Positions 40,441 to 45,015 of a DNA stretch of 45,015 bases are shown here, piece by piece. The stretch is from the NCBI GenBank assembly GCA_036642795.1, contig JAVXTH010000010.1:1-45015 (forward strand). Direction: 5' to 3'. The position numbers were made by a program, and so were the translations under genes. The notes under the pieces were generated by a model, which was not told the DNA's origin, did no database searches, and saw only the letters and a list, made by a program, of their open reading frames with translations. This stretch comes from JAVXTH01 sp036642795. Its GTDB lineage: Bacteria; Bacillota_I; Bacilli_A; Erysipelotrichales; Erysipelotrichaceae. Every line of letters starts with the position of its first letter. The first letter of the stretch is position 1.

Positions 40441-41328
40441 ATGAAAGATTATTTATGTAAAGCAATGGCATGCGAGAATCGCGTGCGAATCTATATATGT
40501 TCTTCAACAAATTTAGTTGAAGATGCTAGAAAACGTTTTGATATGTGGCCTACTTCCGCAGCTGCTTTAGGAAGAGTGCTAAGTATTGGTAGTATTATGG
40601 GTAGTATGTTGAAAAGTGACCAGGAACAAATGACAATTAAAATAAATGGCAATGGTCCAATTGGAACGATTTTAGTGGATGCTTATCATGATGGCCATGT
40701 TCGTGGTTTTGTCAGTGATCCACATCAATATATGACCTACAACGATACCGGTAAACTAGCCGTTGGATTAGGTGTTGGTAGTGAAGGAACGTTGGAAGTA
40801 ATCAAAGACTTAGGTATGAAAGAAAACTGGAGTGGAACGGTTAATCTACAAAGTGGTGAAATCGGCGATGACTTTTCTTATTACTTTAGCGCAAGTGAAC
40901 AAACTCCTTCAGTTGTATCCGTTGGTGTTTTAGTGAATTCGGATGCATCAATTCTATCAGCAGGAGGCTTATTAATTCAATTAATGCCAGATGCTATTGA
41001 AGAAGATATAGTGAAAACAGAGGAATTAGTGAAACGATTAGCACCTATTTCAAGCTTAGTGAAGGAAAATGAATCTTTAGAAGAAATATTACATACCTTA
41101 TATGATGATGTGAATATATTAGAAACTTTGCCAATTGAATTTAGCTGCCATTGTAGTAAAGCAACCATGAAACGTGCTTTATGTACCCTTCCCAAAGAAA
41201 CACGAAAGGCAATGATTGAAGAAGATCATGGCTGTGAAATCACTTGTCATTTTTGTAATGAGCAATATCACTTTAGTGAAGAAGAATTAATCGATTTAGA
41301 AGGATTTATTAATGAGTACACAAACTAG
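40441..41328 (+). CDS. hslO: Redox-regulated chaperone Hsp33
   Basis: A 295-residue cytoplasmic holdase activated by oxidation. The C-terminal zinc-redox switch has CHC (Cys236, Cys238) and CHFC (Cys269, Cys272), the four ligands known in the family; an additional Cys265 lies close by. The core contains MKSDQEQMTIKINGNGPIG-like substrate-binding strands and the YYFSASEQTPSVVSVGVLV block. The ATG follows AAAGGATGGAATTAA. The stop lies 17 bases inside dusB, so the two genes are translated together, a conserved Firmicutes pairing (yacC-yacF region). Confidence 0.95.
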   Translation: MKDYLCKAMACENRVRIYICSSTNLVEDARKRFDMWPTSAAALGRVLSIGSIMGSMLKSDQEQMTIKINGNGPIGTILVDAYHDGHVRGFVSDPHQYMTYNDTGKLAVGLGVGSEGTLEVIKDLGMKENWSGTVNLQSGEIGDDFSYYFSASEQTPSVVSVGVLVNSDASILSAGGLLIQLMPDAIEEDIVKTEELVKRLAPISSLVKENESLEEILHTLYDDVNILETLPIEFSCHCSKATMKRALCTLPKETRKAMIEEDHGCEITCHFCNEQYHFSEEELIDLEGFINEYTN

Positions 41329-42298
41329 TTGGAAGATTGGTAATATCACAATTAAAAATCAAGTTGTTGTTGCGCCAATGGCAGGCATTAGTAACCTTGC
41401 TTTTCGTGAAATCTGTAAGCAATTTGGAGCTGGTTTAATCTATACTGAAATGGTTTCAGATAAAGCGTTATACTATCAAAATGTGAAAACATTGAAAATG
41501 ACTCAAGTAATGCCTTTTGAACATCCCTTAACCATGCAAATCTTTGGTCGTGATATTGAATCAATGGTTTATGCAGCTAAGTTGTTAGATACGCAAACCG
41601 ATTGTGATATCATTGATATTAATATGGGCTGTCCAGTAAACAAAGTAATTAAAAGTGGTGCTGGCAGTGCTTTAATGAAAGATGAAGAACATGCTTATCA
41701 ACTTGTGAAAGCAGTTGTAGAAGCAGTGAATAAGCCAGTGAGTGTGAAGATGCGAATTGGTTATGACGTCGATCATATCAATGCGGTATCCTTTGCGATG
41801 ATGTTAGAAAAGGCAGGCGCTAGTGCGATTGCGGTTCATGGAAGAACTCGTTCGCAGATGTATGAAGGTCATGCCGATTGGAGTTATATTGCCAAAGTAA
41901 AACAAGCCGTCCATATTCCGGTAATTGGCAATGGCGATATTAAGTGTGAAGAAGATGCGAAAAGAATGCTAGATGAAACTCATTGTGATGCGGTAATGAT
42001 TGGAAGAGGTTGTTTAGGTGATCCTTGGTTAATTAAACGGGTCGTAACGTATCTTGAAACAAATGAGAAATTAGCAGATGAAGACATTCATGAAAAGTTT
42101 GAACTTGCTAGAAAACACGCTTTATCGCTTTGTGAGTTAAAAGGTGAAATAGTCGGTATGAAAGAAATGCGAGGTCATGCTGCTTGGTATGTAAAAGGAC
42201 TACATGCATCACATCGTTTAAAAGCGGCTTTAACCCAGATAACTACCTATGAAGAAATGGATCAATTATTAAAAGAATATGAAAATAATATCGAGTGA
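41312..42298 (+). CDS. dusB: tRNA-dihydrouridine synthase (DusB type)
   Basis: A 328-residue FMN enzyme reducing uridines in the tRNA D-loop. It opens with VVAPMAGISNLAFREI, carries the catalytic Cys107 in NMGCPVNKVIKSGAGSALM, the FMN-phosphate region AVHGRTRSQMYEGHADW and VMIGRGCLGDPWL. The C-terminal helical tRNA-binding domain is present (HAAWYVKGLH). It overlaps hslO by 17 bases. Its TGA stop is followed directly by the lysS promoter and T-box leader. No other Dus gene is in the window. Confidence 0.95.
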   Translation: MSTQTSWKIGNITIKNQVVVAPMAGISNLAFREICKQFGAGLIYTEMVSDKALYYQNVKTLKMTQVMPFEHPLTMQIFGRDIESMVYAAKLLDTQTDCDIIDINMGCPVNKVIKSGAGSALMKDEEHAYQLVKAVVEAVNKPVSVKMRIGYDVDHINAVSFAMMLEKAGASAIAVHGRTRSQMYEGHADWSYIAKVKQAVHIPVIGNGDIKCEEDAKRMLDETHCDAVMIGRGCLGDPWLIKRVVTYLETNEKLADEDIHEKFELARKHALSLCELKGEIVGMKEMRGHAAWYVKGLHASHRLKAALTQITTYEEMDQLLKEYENNIE

Positions 42299-42321
42299 AG
42301 TCTTTGGTTTTTGGTTCTTCA

Positions 42322-42350
42322 TTGACAAAGATGATAATCCTCTATATAAT
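42322..42350 (+). promoter_or_regulatory. Consensus sigma-A promoter of lysS
   Basis: TTGACA (42322-42327), 17-base spacer, TATAAT (42345-42350): a perfect match to the consensus. Confidence 0.9.
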
Positions 42351-42356
42351 GCTATT

Positions 42357-42592
42357 ATTAATACGGCTATGAAAAGAGAAGTAAATGATATTTTATTTGT
42401 AGAGAGTCCATGTTTGGTGAAAATGGATGGTAAGTTATCATTGAAATAAAGACTTGGAGCCTTCCGTAAGGACGTTTAATTCGCGTTATGAATAACTTAT
42501 ATATAAGTTACTAAGATCTACAAGGAAACTTGTGGATGAATTAGGGTGGTACCACGATCAAGCTCTCGTCCCTATGCGTGTGAGAGCTTTTT
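42357..42592 (+). promoter_or_regulatory. T-box riboswitch leader of lysS
   Basis: This fills most of the 310-base gap between dusB and lysS. The T-box sequence AGGGTGGTACCACG is at 42543-42556. Stem I contains AAGTAAATGATA pairing back with TATCAT; after this the 3' side reads TTGAAATAAAG, so the specifier is probably AAA (42444-42446), with AAG (42449-42451) as an alternative. Both code for Lys. The AG-bulge region AGAGAG follows in the distal stem. The terminator is AGCTCTC / GAGAGCT plus T run (42561-42592). The antiterminator forms when AGGG of the T-box pairs with CCCT at 42570-42573. Uncharged tRNA-Lys should thus switch lysS on. Confidence 0.92.
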
Positions 42593-42608
42593 ATATGGAG
42601 GAAAGAAA

Positions 42609-44099
42609 ATGGAAAACTTAACAGATCAGGAACAAGTAAGGCGTGAAAAACTAGATTATTTAAGAGAAAAAGGAATTGCACCTTTTGGTCATCGTTATGA
42701 TCGTAGCCATTTAAGTGGTGAAATTAATCGCCTTTATGAAGCAAAAACAAAGGAAGAATTAGAAGAACTAAACGTAACTGTGAAGATTGCTGGAAGAATT
42801 CGTACGAAACGATTAATGGGAAAAGCAGGCTTTATGCATCTTCAAGATTTAGATGGTCAGATGCAGATTTATGTACGTAAAGATATGCTTGGAGAAGATA
42901 TGTTTGATGTCTTTAAAAAAGCTGATATTGGGGATATTGTTGGTATTGAAGGAACAGTAATGAAAACCAATCATGGAGAATTATCAATTAAGGCAAGTGT
43001 TTATACCCATTTAAGTAAAGCACTTCGTCCCTTACCAGAAAAATTCCATGGCTTACAAGATATTGAAGAACGTTATCGTCGTCGTTATGTTGATTTGATT
43101 ATGAACGATGATGCTCGTCGTATTGCTCTTACAAGACCTAAAATTATTCGTGCGATTCAAGAATACCTTGATGGAAGAGGTTTTGTCGAAGTAGAAACGC
43201 CTATCTTACATCCAGTATTAGGTGGAGCAAATGCTCGTCCATTTGTCACACATCATAATACATTAGATATGCCATTTTATTTACGTATTGCCACAGAATT
43301 ACCATTGAAAAGATTAATTGTTGGTGGTATGGAAAAGGTATATGAAATTGGAAGACTATTCCGTAATGAAGGTATGGATACAAAACATAACCCTGAATTT
43401 ACTACAGTAGAGGTATATGAAGCATTTTCTGATATGATTGGCATGATGGAATTAACGGAAAATATGATTGATGCGGTCGCAACTAAAATTTGTGGAACAA
43501 CGACAGTTGAATGGCAAGGCAATCAAATTTCATTAAAAGCACCATTCAAACGTTTACATATGGTTGATGCGATTAAAGAAAAATGCGGTGTTGATTTCTG
43601 GCAAGAAATGAGTGTTGACGAAGCCTTAGCGATTGCGAAGCAACATCATGTGGAAATTGAAAAACATGAGCATAGTGTAGGTCATATTATTAATAAATTC
43701 TTTGAAACTTTTGTCGAAGAGGATATGATTCAACCAACTTTCGTTTATGGTCATCCAGTTGAAGTATCACCACTTGCAAAGAAGAATCCAGAGGATGAAC
43801 GTTTTACAGATCGTTTTGAGTTATTCATTGATCGCGCTGAGTATTGTAATGCGTTTACTGAATTAAACGATCCAATCGATCAAAGAGAAAGATTTGAAGC
43901 ACAGATTAAACAAAAAGAACAAGGCGATGATGAAGCCTGTGAAATGGATGAAGATTTCGTAGAAGCTTTAGAATATGGTCTTCCTCCAACAGGTGGAATG
44001 GGACTTGGAATTGATCGTTTAGTTATGTTATTAACTAATTCAGAGAGTATTCGTGAAGTCTTATTATTCCCTCATATGAAGGCAAGAACAGGCGAATAA
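42609..44099 (+). CDS. lysS: Lysyl-tRNA synthetase, class II
   Basis: A 496-residue enzyme. The N-terminal OB-fold anticodon-binding domain is about 55-170 (VKIAGRIRTKR). The class II core follows, with motif 2 FRNEGMDTKHNPEFT and motif 3 GLGIDRLVML near the C-terminus. Length is standard. The ATG at 42609 is selected by TGGAGGAAAGAAA; the open frame continues upstream to 42546 only because it reads through the leader terminator. Expression is likely controlled by tRNA charging through the T-box. A hairpin terminator follows. Confidence 0.97.
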   Translation: MENLTDQEQVRREKLDYLREKGIAPFGHRYDRSHLSGEINRLYEAKTKEELEELNVTVKIAGRIRTKRLMGKAGFMHLQDLDGQMQIYVRKDMLGEDMFDVFKKADIGDIVGIEGTVMKTNHGELSIKASVYTHLSKALRPLPEKFHGLQDIEERYRRRYVDLIMNDDARRIALTRPKIIRAIQEYLDGRGFVEVETPILHPVLGGANARPFVTHHNTLDMPFYLRIATELPLKRLIVGGMEKVYEIGRLFRNEGMDTKHNPEFTTVEVYEAFSDMIGMMELTENMIDAVATKICGTTTVEWQGNQISLKAPFKRLHMVDAIKEKCGVDFWQEMSVDEALAIAKQHHVEIEKHEHSVGHIINKFFETFVEEDMIQPTFVYGHPVEVSPLAKKNPEDERFTDRFELFIDRAEYCNAFTELNDPIDQRERFEAQIKQKEQGDDEACEMDEDFVEALEYGLPPTGGMGLGIDRLVMLLTNSESIREVLLFPHMKARTGE

Positions 44100-44107
44100 A
44101 GGTAAAG

Positions 44108-44137
44108 AAAAACTTGAATATATTTCAAGTTTTTTTG
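44108..44137 (+). terminator. Terminator after lysS
   Basis: AACTTGAA / TTCAAGTT with a 5-base loop, A run before and T run after; it could also serve the convergent minus-strand gene. Confidence 0.85.
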
Positions 44138-44182
44138 TTTAACAAATGATTTAATTAATAAGGAAGAAAAAATCCTTTTCTT

Positions 44183-44932
44183 CTATAAGTGTAACTTCTT
44201 TTTCAAAAACGTTTCATTTAAAAGATGATTCGTTTCATAATTTCCATTATAAAAAACTGCCCAATTATTAAAAATGCAAGGTAGATTCTTAGCTTTTTCT
44301 AACGTATCAACAGCAATCAATTTTAATGGTATATTGTTTTCATTGCAGTATTCTTGTACTTGTTCAAGACAGTTAGGAATATAGGGACACTGTAATCCAT
44401 AATAGATGGTTAGTTCATGATGATCAATCTTCATTTCTTTTGCTTTATCAGAAAAATATGGTTTATCACCATGAAAAGATAAAGCCATTAATTCATAGTC
44501 ATTTCCAAGCATATCAACTACCTCAAAACCATATTTAAGTAAAAACTTTTTATCGGATAGAAAAGGCTTTTTCTTCTTTGAACTTAAGATACAAACACCT
44601 GCTTTACCTTTTTCTAATGCATCATTCATACAGTACTCGATCAGTGACTTCGCATATCCTTTTCCGGCAAAAGAACCAGATACCCAAAGGCAATAGATAT
44701 AAATATAGTTTTCACCATTAATAGGCACCCAGGCTGTTTCCAAAGGAGCATATTCGATAAATACTTTTCCTCTGCCTTCAAGCTTTCTAAAAACGTGACC
44801 TTCTTCCAAGCGTTTACTAAGCCACTGCTTTTTTGAAGTCACTCCAACTTGATGTTTTTTATCAGCGATGGCACAGCATAAATGCTCCGCCTCTAAATTA
44901 TTGCTTGTTAAGTTAATAAACTGTTCGCTCAT
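44183..44932 (-). CDS. GNAT acetyltransferase with C-terminal YoaP domain
   Basis: A 249-residue protein. The N-terminal half (about 1-155) is a GNAT fold with the acetyl-CoA loop as VSGSFAGKGYAKSLIEYC (the Q/RxxGxG/A type P-loop reads FAGKGYA) followed by a GVCILSS strand. The C-terminal half (about 165-245) matches the YoaP-like domain, a thioredoxin-like segment with YYGLQCPYIPNC, in which Cys residues are spaced CPYIPNC. The substrate is unknown; B. subtilis YoaP is uncharacterised. The ATG is preceded by TGGAGGAAAT on the minus strand, and an extended -10 (TGTTATAAT, 44958-44966) lies upstream. It is convergent with lysS. Confidence 0.85.
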   Translation of the reverse strand: MSEQFINLTSNNLEAEHLCCAIADKKHQVGVTSKKQWLSKRLEEGHVFRKLEGRGKVFIEYAPLETAWVPINGENYIYIYCLWVSGSFAGKGYAKSLIEYCMNDALEKGKAGVCILSSKKKKPFLSDKKFLLKYGFEVVDMLGNDYELMALSFHGDKPYFSDKAKEMKIDHHELTIYYGLQCPYIPNCLEQVQEYCNENNIPLKLIAVDTLEKAKNLPCIFNNWAVFYNGNYETNHLLNETFLKKKLHL

Positions 44933-44957
44933 ATTTCCTCCATTAATTTATATAAAA

Positions 44958-44966
44958 ATTATAACA
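44958..44966 (-). promoter_or_regulatory. Extended -10 promoter of the GNAT-YoaP gene
   Basis: On the minus strand TGTTATAAT lies about 25 bases before the start codon; the -35 is weak. Confidence 0.5.
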
Positions 44967-45015
44967 TAAAAATAATTCTTTCCTAAATGAATTGTCTTTA
45001 CTTAGAAAGAAGATT

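Noticed and set aside
42546..42608. N-terminal extension of lysS by 21 residues
   Set aside because: The stretch encodes the T-box, antiterminator and terminator; a good ribosome site precedes the ATG at 42609 and the family N-terminus begins there.
1..45015. CRISPR array, insertion sequence, prophage or other mobile element
   Set aside because: No spaced repeats, transposase, integrase or terminal inverted repeats were found; base composition and codon use look even across the window.

Overview
The window is a low-GC Firmicutes chromosome segment. It uses the standard stop set (TGA is a stop in several genes, so this is not the Mollicutes code), AAGGAG-type ribosome sites, and some TTG/GTG starts. 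Gene content and order suggest a spore-forming lineage such as Erysipelotrichia; that placement is inference. Two stretches follow the Bacillus subtilis order: spoIIR-tsaC-rpiB-glyA-upp-atp...ywzB-spoIID-spoIIQ-mbl, and spoIIE-tilS-hpt-ftsH-hslO-dusB-lysS. A 100-N scaffold gap flanked by an exact 55-base duplication shows this is a draft assembly.

Layout. 1-5.0 kb: a VanY-type carboxypeptidase and a neutral-ceramidase-like protein (+), a DUF5662-type protein and an FAD oxidoreductase (-), then a short secreted protein that I read as a reduced, divergent SpoIIR. 5.1-8.7 kb: a Fic protein lacking its catalytic His, then tsaC-rpiB-glyA. 8.9-11.1 kb: a membrane GGDEF/EAL protein that interrupts the usual glyA-upp neighbourhood. 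11.4-18.8 kb: upp plus a complete F-type ATP synthase operon (atpZ-I-B-E-F-H-A-G-D-C), whose c subunit carries the Na+-ligand signature. 19-21.3 kb: a membrane-anchored coiled-coil protein and an O-antigen-ligase-type protein. 21.5-26.1 kb: a MarR regulator and a heterodimeric ABC exporter behind a promoter with a palindromic operator. 26.2-32.0 kb: DUF1146, an AraC regulator with a dead receiver domain, spoIID, a SpoIIQ-like LytM protein, mbl and tagO (split by the gap). 32.1-44.1 kb: a PemK/MazF-like protein, spoIIE, pepD, tilS-hpt-ftsH, a small membrane protein, hslO-dusB, and lysS behind a T-box leader. 44.2-44.9 kb: a GNAT-YoaP protein (-).

How it fits together. The main theme is a sporulation control set dispersed among housekeeping operons: SpoIIE (activates sigma-F), SpoIIR (sigma-F-made signal that activates sigma-E), SpoIIQ and SpoIID (engulfment). 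Candidate sigma-F promoters lie before spoIIR and spoIIQ at the same 28-base distance from the start codon. A candidate sigma-E promoter sits before spoIID and a candidate Spo0A box before spoIIE. The other themes are sodium energetics, wall/teichoic acid growth (TagO, Mbl, VanY), drug efflux and tRNA/translation functions. No CRISPR array, insertion sequence, prophage, tRNA or rRNA gene was seen.
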